Positions 1-6,611 of a stretch of DNA of 8,210 nucleotides are shown here, in pieces. Below the pieces are notes generated by a model. The model saw only the letters and a list, made by a program, of their open reading frames with translations, was not told where the DNA came from and made no database searches. The stretch's first letter is position 1; each line of letters starts with the position of its first letter. Origin of the DNA: Phycisphaerae bacterium (lineage in GTDB: Bacteria; Planctomycetota; Phycisphaerae; Phycisphaerales; SM1A02); the NCBI GenBank assembly GCA_018665385.1, contig JABJDN010000008.1:1-8210 (forward strand), read 5' to 3'. A program made the position numbers and the translations under genes.

Positions 1-195
1 TCGATATTCGCAGAATTACAAAGAAGGTTCCCACAACTTTGCACTGAAATCTCTTCCCAGGTGGGATTGACGGAGCCAAAGGCCCGCCAAGAACTTAGAG
101 AATACAAGTTGAATGGGCTCGGTCAACTCTTAAATCAAGAGATTTTGCCAAAATATCCAAAAAGACCCCATGGTCTACCTATTTTAACACTGTAG
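1..195 (+). CDS. 3' end of an unrecognised gene (partial, 64 residues visible)
   Basis: Frame 1 is open from the first base to a TAG at 193-195 and gives 64 residues. The other frame I translated closes early: frame 2 meets TGA near position 68. The start lies outside the window. The visible part is a charged, helix-prone C-terminus (begins SIFAELQRRFPQ, ends RPHGLPILTL) with no membrane segment and no motif I recognise. A short basic run, PKYPKRPHG, sits near the end. Its last 17 bases overlap the end of miaB, which runs convergently, so the two 3' ends share sequence and no terminator lies between them. It is a plausible real gene end because the frame is open up to that overlap, but 64 codons without a stop is only moderate evidence. 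No function can be assigned. Confidence 0.5.
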   Translation, partial: SIFAELQRRFPQLCTEISSQVGLTEPKARQELREYKLNGLGQLLNQEILPKYPKRPHGLPILTL

Positions 196-1747
196 CATGC
201 TGCAGAGTGCCTTGCAGAAGCAAAGAAGCTGACGCAGTGATCTCTACTTGAACAATTGTGCCAATGAGATTATCTGCATGCTCTTGAGATTCTGCATCAA
301 ACACACAAATCAGATCTCCACCTGTCCTGCCAGAGAGTTGAACGATTGGCTTCTCCCATTTCAACTCAACCCCTTTTCGTTTGGCCGTTTTGGGGCTTAA
401 TCGTTCGACAAAGACATCAACAATCTTGCCTTCGTATGCTTTATGTATCCCTGCGCTTATTTCGCTTCCCAGAGCTAAAAGAGCATTCAGCCGTCGCTTC
501 TTTACGTCTCTTGGAACATCGTCTTCAAACCGATCAATTGCAACTGTGCCAGGTCTTGGTGAGTAATGAAACACAAAGTTATTTTTGAATCGCACTTTTT
601 CTAGCAGAGCTCTTGTAGCCAAATAATCCTCTTCCGTTTCGCCACAGAAGCCAACGATAATATCGCCTGCGATTTCTACATCTGGAATGATTGCACGCGC
701 TCTATCTATAAAGGCAAGATATTCCTCAACCGTGTATCCCCTATTCATCTTCTTCAGCATGACATTTGAGCCCGATTGTGCCGGCACGTGCAAATAATTG
801 CAAATACGAGGACAATCACGCATTACACTAAGAATGTCATCGCCGAAATCAATTGGGTAACTCGTTACAAACCTTAACCGTAGAAGATCCGGTACTTCAT
901 CATGAATTTTCTTCAGTAAATTGGCGAATGTTGTCACTTGCTGATGCTCGTCAATTGGTTTTTTAAAGGCAGTTAAGCCCGGGCCAATTTGAGGTACTTC
1001 CACACCTTCTGCATTTAGAGCCACACCATGCGTATATCTATAATGGTTGACGGTTTGGCCAAGAAGCGTAATTTCAATTGCTCCATTTTTCACAAGTGCC
1101 CTGCACTCTTCCACGATAGATTCTGGCGGACGGTGCACTTCTGCACCCCTTGTATTAGGAACGACGCAGTATGTACAAAACTTGTTACAACCACGGGTGA
1201 TTCGTACATAGGCAGAGCTAGTACGGGAGTGCCTGAAATCGGGATCAAAGGCACGAGATAAATCTAGAAGTTCTAAATTGTCATCTGCAGCCGAAAGTGC
1301 AGAAGACCTTCGAGAGCGATTACCCTGCAAGGCTGATCGTTCCTTAGTACTGAGAATTTCACCAATCATTGCGTTGTGCAACAACGTGGGCAAGCGGTCT
1401 AACTCACTTGGTCCACAAATAAAATCCAATTGAGGATATTTACTCAATAAGCGTTTGCCTTCTCGCTCTGGAAGGCAACCAAGCATGCCAACAACAACTT
1501 CGCGGCCATCATTTTTCTCGATGCCAAGTTGACCGATACGACTTAAGACTTTATTTTCTGCCTGCTCGCGCACCGAGCAGGTGTTAAACAATACTACATC
1601 TGCGCTGTCTCTTGAATCGCCAAACGCATAGCCCAACCCTGCAAGTTGCCCCTGTACAAGCTCACTATCAAGCTCATTCATCTGGCAACCAAAGGTTTCC
1701 AAGAAGATAGTTTTATGCTGGTTTTGATTGTCTATTTTGTTAATCAT
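179..1747 (-). CDS. miaB: tRNA-2-methylthio-N6-dimethylallyladenosine synthase MiaB
   Basis: A radical-SAM methylthiotransferase that adds a methylthio group to i6A37 of tRNAs reading UNN codons; cytosolic. With the ATG at 1745-1747 the protein has 522 residues. The N-terminal MTTase domain has its three cluster cysteines at C21 (ETFGCQMN), C57 (NTCSVREQ) and C91 (GMLGCLPE). The radical SAM motif is RGCNKFCTYC (C187, C191, C194). YLHVPAQSGS lies near 318-327 and a TRAM-like RNA-binding region occupies about 438-515. The protein is longer than the usual 440-475 residues because of a linker rich in Ser and Arg (about 130-175) and an insertion at about 235-272 between LLGQTVNHY and TTFANLL. The frame stays open upstream to 2074, but that stretch is antisense to the start of ftsW and lacks MiaB similarity, so the start MINKIDNQ, just ahead of KTIFLETFGC, is preferred. 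No clear Shine-Dalgarno precedes it. MiaB rather than MtaB or RimO is favoured by the GCQMN and SVREQAENKV motifs. Confidence 0.95.
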   Translation of the reverse strand: MINKIDNQNQHKTIFLETFGCQMNELDSELVQGQLAGLGYAFGDSRDSADVVLFNTCSVREQAENKVLSRIGQLGIEKNDGREVVVGMLGCLPEREGKRLLSKYPQLDFICGPSELDRLPTLLHNAMIGEILSTKERSALQGNRSRRSSALSAADDNLELLDLSRAFDPDFRHSRTSSAYVRITRGCNKFCTYCVVPNTRGAEVHRPPESIVEECRALVKNGAIEITLLGQTVNHYRYTHGVALNAEGVEVPQIGPGLTAFKKPIDEHQQVTTFANLLKKIHDEVPDLLRLRFVTSYPIDFGDDILSVMRDCPRICNYLHVPAQSGSNVMLKKMNRGYTVEEYLAFIDRARAIIPDVEIAGDIIVGFCGETEEDYLATRALLEKVRFKNNFVFHYSPRPGTVAIDRFEDDVPRDVKKRRLNALLALGSEISAGIHKAYEGKIVDVFVERLSPKTAKRKGVELKWEKPIVQLSGRTGGDLICVFDAESQEHADNLIGTIVQVEITASASLLLQGTLQHATVLK

Positions 1748-1823
1748 GGGAAGGGGTACAGTATGACCGAAGTTGCAATAGATTGTGCGGTAAAACTGCA
1801 AATACAGTCGATACTGAGTAGAT
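1748..1823. promoter_or_regulatory. divergent miaB / ftsW intergenic region
   Basis: These 76 bp separate the divergent starts of miaB and ftsW and must hold the 5' signals of both, including the promoter for the ftsW-murG pair unless an unseen alternative exists. I see no convincing pair of -35 and -10 boxes. TTGCAA at 1773-1778 is a possible -35 on the + strand, but no good TATAAT-like element follows at 16-18 bp. Neither gene has a recognisable purine-rich ribosome binding site just before its ATG. The boundaries are the two chosen start codons and not mapped sites. Confidence 0.45.
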
Positions 1824-2975
1824 ATGCGAGCAGGCCAAGGCATTATTGTCATTTCCATCACCCTTTTGATGCTCGGGGTGGTCATGGTAAATTCCGCTGG
1901 CATGCAAGTAGCACAAGAACCCTTAGATTTCAGGGATATGCTCACAAGCCGACCAACAATGCTTGCCTTCTTCGCCATTATTGCGATGTTCATAGGGAGC
2001 CGATTCCCAATACATATTTTTGAAAAGAAATTCTGCAAAATACCACTTGTACTTTGGTTGTTACCAATAACCATCGCGCTTCTGTTTTGCGTGTATTTGC
2101 CAGGTATCGGGCGTGAAGTGAACTATTCAAGCAGGTGGGTCACTTTTGGACCTCTTAGTTTTCAACCAAGTGAGATTACTAAATGGACGATGGTGCTTGT
2201 TATCGCCTGGTGGGGAGCTTCGCAAGCGGAGCACTTTGGGAAATATTGGAAGGGATTCGTTCTTCCGCTTTCCTGCATTGGTATTATCACTGCAATCATC
2301 GCAGTAGAAGATTTAGGGACTGCAGTGCTTATTTTTGCCGTTGCGTGCTTAGTTCTATTCGCGGCAGGATCTAGGTTACTTCACTTTGCAACGCTTGTGC
2401 CAGTTGCACTTGGCGGTTTTGCGTTCGCTGTGTACACCAGCCCGTACAGAATTGCTCGACTTCAAGCATATATGCACCCCTTCGATGATCCTGAACAAAG
2501 CGGCTATCACATTTTACAATCGATGTCGACTATTTCTGGCGGTGGACTCGCGGGCTTGGGGCTCGGTAACGGGATTCATAAATTTGGGTATTTGCCGGAA
2601 GATACGACTGACTTTATATATTCAGTCATCTGCGAAGAACTTGGTTTCTTCGGTGCTTTTGCCGTTGCCTGCTTGTACATCGGGCTCGTTGTACTCGGCG
2701 TGTATGTAATCCGAAAAACTACAAACACATTCTTGCAACTGATTGCGTTTGGAATTGTAGTCACAGTTGGCTTGCAAGCTTGCATGAATATACTTGTAGT
2801 AACAGCACTCATTCCAACAAAGGGTATCGCCCTTCCATTATTGAGTAACGGCGGTACGGGGTGGTTACTTACAGCATTTTGCATTGGGCTCATTGACGCA
2901 ATCGACCGCAAAAACGATAGAGCACTGCAAATGTCCACAAAAACAAACAGCACAACAACGCCAACGCATGCCTAA
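1824..2975 (+). CDS. ftsW: SEDS-family peptidoglycan glycosyltransferase, FtsW-type
   Basis: An integral membrane glycan polymerase that polymerises lipid II together with a partner class B PBP. The 383 residues fit the family (about 360-420), with many hydrophobic segments between residues 5 and 360. Conserved SEDS landmarks are RWVTFGPLSFQPSEITKW (104-121), DLGTAV (163-168), SGYHILQSMSTISGGGLAGLGLG (226-248), LPEDTTDFIYSVICEELGF (257-275) and IPTKGIALPLLSNGGT (330-345). D263 in the TDF motif matches the aspartate known to be essential in RodA and FtsW. Two departures are visible: VEDLGT where PDLGT is usual, and SNGGT where SYGGS is usual. The ATG at 1824 is chosen because MRAGQGIIVIS leads straight into the first membrane helix. 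The last 8 bases overlap murG, and pairing with murG favours FtsW over RodA, though the two cannot be separated with certainty from sequence alone. The C-terminal tail is short and rich in Thr. Confidence 0.93.
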   Translation: MRAGQGIIVISITLLMLGVVMVNSAGMQVAQEPLDFRDMLTSRPTMLAFFAIIAMFIGSRFPIHIFEKKFCKIPLVLWLLPITIALLFCVYLPGIGREVNYSSRWVTFGPLSFQPSEITKWTMVLVIAWWGASQAEHFGKYWKGFVLPLSCIGIITAIIAVEDLGTAVLIFAVACLVLFAAGSRLLHFATLVPVALGGFAFAVYTSPYRIARLQAYMHPFDDPEQSGYHILQSMSTISGGGLAGLGLGNGIHKFGYLPEDTTDFIYSVICEELGFFGAFAVACLYIGLVVLGVYVIRKTTNTFLQLIAFGIVVTVGLQACMNILVVTALIPTKGIALPLLSNGGTGWLLTAFCIGLIDAIDRKNDRALQMSTKTNSTTTPTHA

Positions 2976-4053
2976 TGTACTCATTGCTGGCGGAGGCAGT
3001 GGTGGTCACGTAGCGCCAGCGATCGCCGTCGCAGAAGCGCTCGTTGCACAAGGGAGCACGTGCACACTAGCTACATCTCATCGAGCAATCGATGCCTGTA
3101 TGCTTACAAGTACCACATTCGAATCGTTTGCTCTCCCTGCAGCACCATTGAAGTTGAGTGTTCAAGGGGGTATTCGTTTTTTACGTGGGTTTGCACAGAC
3201 TGAGCAAATTGTGCGTACATATATAGAGGAAGCCGGAATTGACTGTGTTGTTTCAACTGGCGGATTTGTATGCGCCCCTGCACTCCGTGCTGCTCGAAAG
3301 GCACACTGCCCAACCGTGATGCTCAATCTCGATGACCCTCCTGGAAAAGCGAATCGCTTAGCCTCTCGCTGGGCAGATTGCATACTTACCACAGTTGATT
3401 GCACTCTCCCGAATGCTGAGCGTATTCCACCACCAGTACGTTCAAGCGTGCTTGCAACTGCAAGGCAAAATGAAACATACACTGCATACGGTTTAGACCC
3501 ACAAAAATTACTGCTCCTCGTCACTGGCGCTTCCCAAGGTGCCACAAGCATAAACGCATGTATCCCCGAACTTGCTATGCAACACCCTACCTTTTTCCAA
3601 GGGTGGCAAGTAGTGCATCTCACAGGAACCGGCAATGACGAGGAGGTTTCAGCGAAGTGGGGAGAAACAGATGTGCAATACTGTGTTCTTGAATTTGAAG
3701 AACAGATGGGAACCCTTTGGGGAATAACGGATCTTGCAATTACAAGAGGAGGAGCAAACACAATTGCAGAGTTAGCCATAAACGCTGTGCCTGCAGTTGT
3801 ACTCCCGTACCCGTACCACAAGGATGACCATCAACGAACGAACGCTGAACAACTTCGAAAAGTTGGTGGCGTTCTAGTGGAAAAAGATTACATCAACACA
3901 ACTAAAAATCTTGCACACGCGGGCAACACAATTCTTGCATTGTTAAAAGACCACCAGAAACGTTTTGCAATGCGCCAAGCACTTGCCTCGCAAACGCCAA
4001 TAAATGGCTCAACATGCGTTGCAGATGCTTGCATGCGTATTTCAACTGCGTAA
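2968..4053 (+). CDS. murG: UDP-N-acetylglucosamine transferase MurG (lipid II synthase)
   Basis: Transfers GlcNAc from UDP-GlcNAc to undecaprenyl-PP-MurNAc-pentapeptide (lipid I) on the cytoplasmic membrane face, giving lipid II. The protein is 361 residues, a normal length, in two Rossmann-like domains. The N-terminal glycine loop AGGGSGGHVAPA covers 7-18 and STGGFVCAPALRAA covers 96-109. The C-terminal domain begins near LLLVTGASQGATSIN (182-195). ITRGGANTIAELA (258-270) and LPYPYHKDDHQRTNAEQL (279-296) form the donor-sugar side. Unusually, the HEQN stretch of typical MurG is replaced by LNLD (119-122), followed by DPPGKANR. The frame is open upstream to an ATG at 2884, but the start at 2968 places MPNVLIAGGG exactly at the first beta strand. 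That start lies within the last codons of ftsW (8-bp overlap), which implies co-transcription and probably coupled translation. No strong Shine-Dalgarno is seen. Confidence 0.93.
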   Translation: MPNVLIAGGGSGGHVAPAIAVAEALVAQGSTCTLATSHRAIDACMLTSTTFESFALPAAPLKLSVQGGIRFLRGFAQTEQIVRTYIEEAGIDCVVSTGGFVCAPALRAARKAHCPTVMLNLDDPPGKANRLASRWADCILTTVDCTLPNAERIPPPVRSSVLATARQNETYTAYGLDPQKLLLLVTGASQGATSINACIPELAMQHPTFFQGWQVVHLTGTGNDEEVSAKWGETDVQYCVLEFEEQMGTLWGITDLAITRGGANTIAELAINAVPAVVLPYPYHKDDHQRTNAEQLRKVGGVLVEKDYINTTKNLAHAGNTILALLKDHQKRFAMRQALASQTPINGSTCVADACMRISTA

Positions 4054-4109
4054 TTATCTGTTTTTTTGTGGCAAAACATCAAAAAAGAGGTATTCTTGCA
4101 GACAGCCTT

Positions 4110-4553
4110 ATGCCTTTGAATACCAATAATCTTCCTACAAGATGTGTTGTGTTAGTGCCATTGAATCGCATCGACACAGCTGAGCATGTCGCATCCAAGT
4201 ATGAACTAGAAATAATTATTGAACATCATGCAATTCTGGCCATGGCAGAAATCTGTCTTTTGCATCAAGAAGCAACAAGCAAGCAAGCATGGAATTCCGA
4301 AGCAAGAACCATTCAGTTGGTCTTAGTGCACGCGCAAGAATTAGACGGTCTGCCCGAATTACTTGCGGCAGTCCGTTCGTATTTACCAAGCGTTCGCATC
4401 GTCGAGTTACGTAACGGCCAACTTGAAGCAGTAGAAAATCATGGTGCAATTATTGATGCGCTCGATGATTTACCCGTTATTCACACAGAAAATGTGGATG
4501 CAGATGAGCTTTCAATGCTTCTTGACACACCAGAAGGCGAGGTAGAAGAATAA
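4110..4553 (+). CDS. protein of unknown function, possibly a degenerate receiver-like domain
   Basis: 147 residues, acidic, no signal peptide or membrane helix. I do not recognise a named family. The order of predicted elements suggests an alternating beta/alpha fold: a strand RCVVLVPL (11-18), a helix in HAILAMAEICLLHQEA (40-55), a strand TIQLVLVHA (67-75), a helix LPELLAAVRSYL (81-92) and a strand VRIVEL (95-100). The pattern LVLVHAQELDGLPELLAAVRSYLPSVRIVEL resembles strand 3 to strand 4 of response-regulator receivers, but the phosphorylatable Asp position would be His or Ala, so phosphotransfer looks unlikely. The tail (about 115-147) is rich in Asp and Glu. The ATG at 4110 is chosen over one at 4014, which would lie inside murG. 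The stop overlaps the start of the diguanylate cyclase gene (TAATG), so the two are almost certainly made together. The receiver-like reading is inference. Confidence 0.75.
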   Translation: MPLNTNNLPTRCVVLVPLNRIDTAEHVASKYELEIIIEHHAILAMAEICLLHQEATSKQAWNSEARTIQLVLVHAQELDGLPELLAAVRSYLPSVRIVELRNGQLEAVENHGAIIDALDDLPVIHTENVDADELSMLLDTPEGEVEE

Positions 4554-4555
4554 TG
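4537..4555 (+). promoter_or_regulatory. overlapping stop/start (TAATG) with GAGG ribosome binding site for the GGDEF gene
   Basis: TAA at 4551-4553 and ATG at 4553-4555 share one base. GAGG at 4539-4542 lies 10 bases before the ATG and is the best Shine-Dalgarno candidate I saw in the window. The arrangement suggests that ribosomes finishing the 147-aa protein reinitiate on the cyclase gene, giving linked amounts of both proteins. Confidence 0.6.
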
Positions 4556-5809
4556 CCGAGCCGAGAAACAAGAACATCAATTGTTTTCGCAGGCCCTACC
4601 AGTGATGCGTTAGTGCAATCGATGGAGCAACCCTCATGTGCTGTGCGAACTTTGTACGACGCAATTGGGAAACTGGCAACCTGTGATGCAACCACTCTTG
4701 TTGAAGCAGTTGTGATTGATGACACGTTGCTCGAAAAAAACGGAGAGCAACACATAGATGCAATTCGACGTGTTGACCCAACCTCAATTATTGTAGTTAG
4801 GGGCTCACACGCAAAGAATACTGGTGCAGATGCTTCTGTACCCTACGATTGCAATGAGCGAATCCTTACATCTGCAATTGCAAATGCGCTCTCAAAACCA
4901 ATTGATGCAAACCAAAATGAAGAAACAGAACAAGATTTAGATGAGATTCTTGGTCTTGTCGATGCAGTTGATTACGTTCAAGAAACAACGAATCTTGGAG
5001 ATACCGATTTAGTACGAGCGCTTATGCATTCGCCATCAAGTTTCAAAGAAGTTTTACTTAGGCTTTTGCAACAGCAAACAAAATGGTCGTACTGTTCAAT
5101 CCTAAACGACACACAATCTGCTCCTGCAGATTCAATCACTGCGCCTCTACGCTATGGCCATGAAGAGCATGGGATTCTTGCTGCAACAGGTGCAACAAGT
5201 GATGATATAACACGGTGGGCAAGGTGGACAGCATGCTGGCTCAACCTGGCTAGAAAACAACGTCAGTTAAAACTTCTCGCATACAAAGATGAGTTATCTG
5301 GTGCTTGGAACAGGCGATTCCTTCGTACATGCTTAACAAAAGAACTCCAGATTGCAAAAAACCAACGACGCCCCCTTACAATTATGATCTTTGATATTGA
5401 TGACTTCAAACATTACAACGACAAATGGGGACACGATGCAGGGGACGAAATCATTCGAGAAGTAGTCAAACTACTTCAATCTATTATTCGAAAAGGCGAC
5501 CATGTTTGCAGAATTGGTGGAGATGAGTTTGCTGTTCTATTTTGTGATCCAACACCACCACGTGAACCCGGTTCGAACCACCCTACTACTGTTGAAATTC
5601 TTGCCCGTAGATTTCGTGAACAGGTTTCTAAAGCACAGTTTCCGAAACTAGGCGAAGAAGCAACCGGCTCACTTTCAATTTCGGGCGGTCTAGCCACGTT
5701 CCCATGGGACGCAAGCGATGTAGATAGCCTCGTAGAAAAAGCAGACCAGCGACTATACAAGTCAAAACGATTGGGCAAAAACTCAATTACCATCGGCAGA
5801 GAAGAGTAA
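4553..5809 (+). CDS. GGDEF diguanylate cyclase with degenerate N-terminal receiver-like region
   Basis: 418 residues. The C-terminal GGDEF domain (about 240-415) condenses two GTP into cyclic-di-GMP. It has YKDELSGAWNRR (244-255), the metal-binding FDIDDFKHYNDKWGHDAGDE (280-299), the active-site GGDEF (322-326) and an intact inhibitory RxxD site, RKGD (313-316), five residues before it. It should therefore be active and subject to product inhibition. No EAL domain is present. The N-terminal 1-115 looks receiver-like: a strand at TSIVFAG (8-14), VEAVVIDDTLL (50-60) in the position of the phospho-acceptor strand, SIIVVRG (78-84), GADASVPYD (91-99) and a last helix. The acidic pair of the first strand and the lysine of the usual KP motif are missing, so normal phosphorylation is doubtful. 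Residues about 150-238 could be a GAF-like sensor (weak). No membrane segment, so probably cytosolic. It is coupled to the gene before it. Confidence 0.93.
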   Translation: MPSRETRTSIVFAGPTSDALVQSMEQPSCAVRTLYDAIGKLATCDATTLVEAVVIDDTLLEKNGEQHIDAIRRVDPTSIIVVRGSHAKNTGADASVPYDCNERILTSAIANALSKPIDANQNEETEQDLDEILGLVDAVDYVQETTNLGDTDLVRALMHSPSSFKEVLLRLLQQQTKWSYCSILNDTQSAPADSITAPLRYGHEEHGILAATGATSDDITRWARWTACWLNLARKQRQLKLLAYKDELSGAWNRRFLRTCLTKELQIAKNQRRPLTIMIFDIDDFKHYNDKWGHDAGDEIIREVVKLLQSIIRKGDHVCRIGGDEFAVLFCDPTPPREPGSNHPTTVEILARRFREQVSKAQFPKLGEEATGSLSISGGLATFPWDASDVDSLVEKADQRLYKSKRLGKNSITIGREE

Positions 5810-5828
5810 ATAAAGCGAGAATAGGAAC

Positions 5829-6611
5829 ATCGCTAAAACACTCATTCTTTCTGATATCCATTTTTGTAAAAAAAGTTCCACTTGCAAAGATCCAAAACAT
5901 TTAAGTGATGTATGGGCTGGATGCAGCGAACTCATTCTTAACGGTGATACTTGTGAGGAACATAATAGTAAATTTTCTACTCAGTCCAAAGAATACACTG
6001 AACGATTGATCGACCTTGCAACTCAGGATGGCCTGAAAGTAATTCTTGTTTGTGGAAATCATGACCCAGAGTACGGCGTATCGCATGTCTGGAAGCACAA
6101 CAAAAAAATACTCATAACACATGGGCATATAGCTTTCCCTGGAGTTGCGCCTTGGAGTTGGCGGTCTAAGCATATACAAAAAGCAAGAAGAGGCTACTTA
6201 GATTCAACTGGCGATGGTTTTGAGGAACAGTTTTCTGCAACAAAAAAAGCGTCCATCGACGCTGCAACGGGGAAATTCAAATCACACACGCCTTCAAAAT
6301 TTCGATACCTATGCATCGCAATTCCTTCAGCGATTCACGTGCTTATTGGTTGGCTCACCTTTCCTACGCGGATACATAATTGGGCTCAAAAGTACGCTCC
6401 AAGTGCGCAGATCATTATTACTGGGCATACACACCACGCAGGAATTTGGAAACGGGGCACGCAAACAATTGTAAACACTGGATGCTTTGGATTTCCAAGT
6501 CATCCAAGAGCAGTAGTTATTGAAAACGAGCTGGTTGTCGTGCATAAACTTCGATGTAACGAAGGTCGCTATTCATTAGGAAAAGTATGCGCATCTTTAA
6601 ACGTACGATAA
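5829..6611 (+). CDS. calcineurin-like metallophosphoesterase with a non-canonical start codon
   Basis: A two-metal phosphoesterase of the LpxH/YfcE-like superfamily; substrate unknown. All five metal and active-site blocks are visible in one frame, numbered from the codon at 5829: LILSDIH (D9, H11), ILNGDT (G39, D40), CGNHD (76-79), THGH (H98, H100) and TGHTHH (199-203). Total length is 260 residues. The first two blocks lie before the first ATG, GTG or TTG of the frame, which is the TTG at 6006. An in-frame TAA at 5811 bounds the gene, so translation must start between 5814 and about 5847. ATC at 5829 would give (M)AKTLILSDIH, an ideal family N-terminus; ATT at 5844 is an alternative. A weak purine run, GCGAGAATAGGA, precedes it. 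The gene begins 19 bp after the cyclase stop and probably shares its transcript. It ends inside the convergent HMG-CoA lyase gene. Start-codon loss (pseudogene) or a sequence error cannot be excluded. Confidence 0.82.
   Translation: MAKTLILSDIHFCKKSSTCKDPKHLSDVWAGCSELILNGDTCEEHNSKFSTQSKEYTERLIDLATQDGLKVILVCGNHDPEYGVSHVWKHNKKILITHGHIAFPGVAPWSWRSKHIQKARRGYLDSTGDGFEEQFSATKKASIDAATGKFKSHTPSKFRYLCIAIPSAIHVLIGWLTFPTRIHNWAQKYAPSAQIIITGHTHHAGIWKRGTQTIVNTGCFGFPSHPRAVVIENELVVVHKLRCNEGRYSLGKVCASLNVR

Noticed and set aside
1748..1823. Specific sigma-70 boxes in the divergent spacer (TTGCAA at 1773-1778)
   Set aside because: No matching -10 element at the proper spacing on either strand.
1748..2074. A 109-codon N-terminal extension of miaB in the same open frame
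   Set aside because: It runs antisense to the first 84 codons of ftsW, has no MiaB similarity, and the ATG at 1745-1747 places the MTTase domain at the normal distance from the N-terminus.
2884..2967. A 28-codon upstream extension of murG
   Set aside because: It lies within the end of ftsW, is low in complexity (Gln/Lys/Thr), and the start at 2968 fits the MurG N-terminus exactly.
3162..3821. A 219-codon open frame antisense to murG
   Set aside because: It has no recognisable motifs and is fully covered by a well-supported gene; the translation looks like a shadow frame (rich in Ser, Arg, Cys).
4022..4067. Possible terminator after murG: CAGAT (4022-4026) pairing with ATCTG (4056-4060), followed by seven T
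   Set aside because: The stem is only 5 bp with a 29-base loop and overlaps coding sequence. The T-run is suggestive, but the hairpin is too weak to call.
4014..4109. Upstream extension of the 147-aa protein into murG
   Set aside because: It would overlap murG by 40 bases and adds a Cys-rich hydrophobic stretch unlike the rest; the ATG at 4110 is more economical, though no clear ribosome binding site decides it.
6006..6611. TTG at 6006 as start of the phosphoesterase
   Set aside because: This would remove the SDIH and NGDT metal-binding blocks that are clearly encoded in the same frame upstream.
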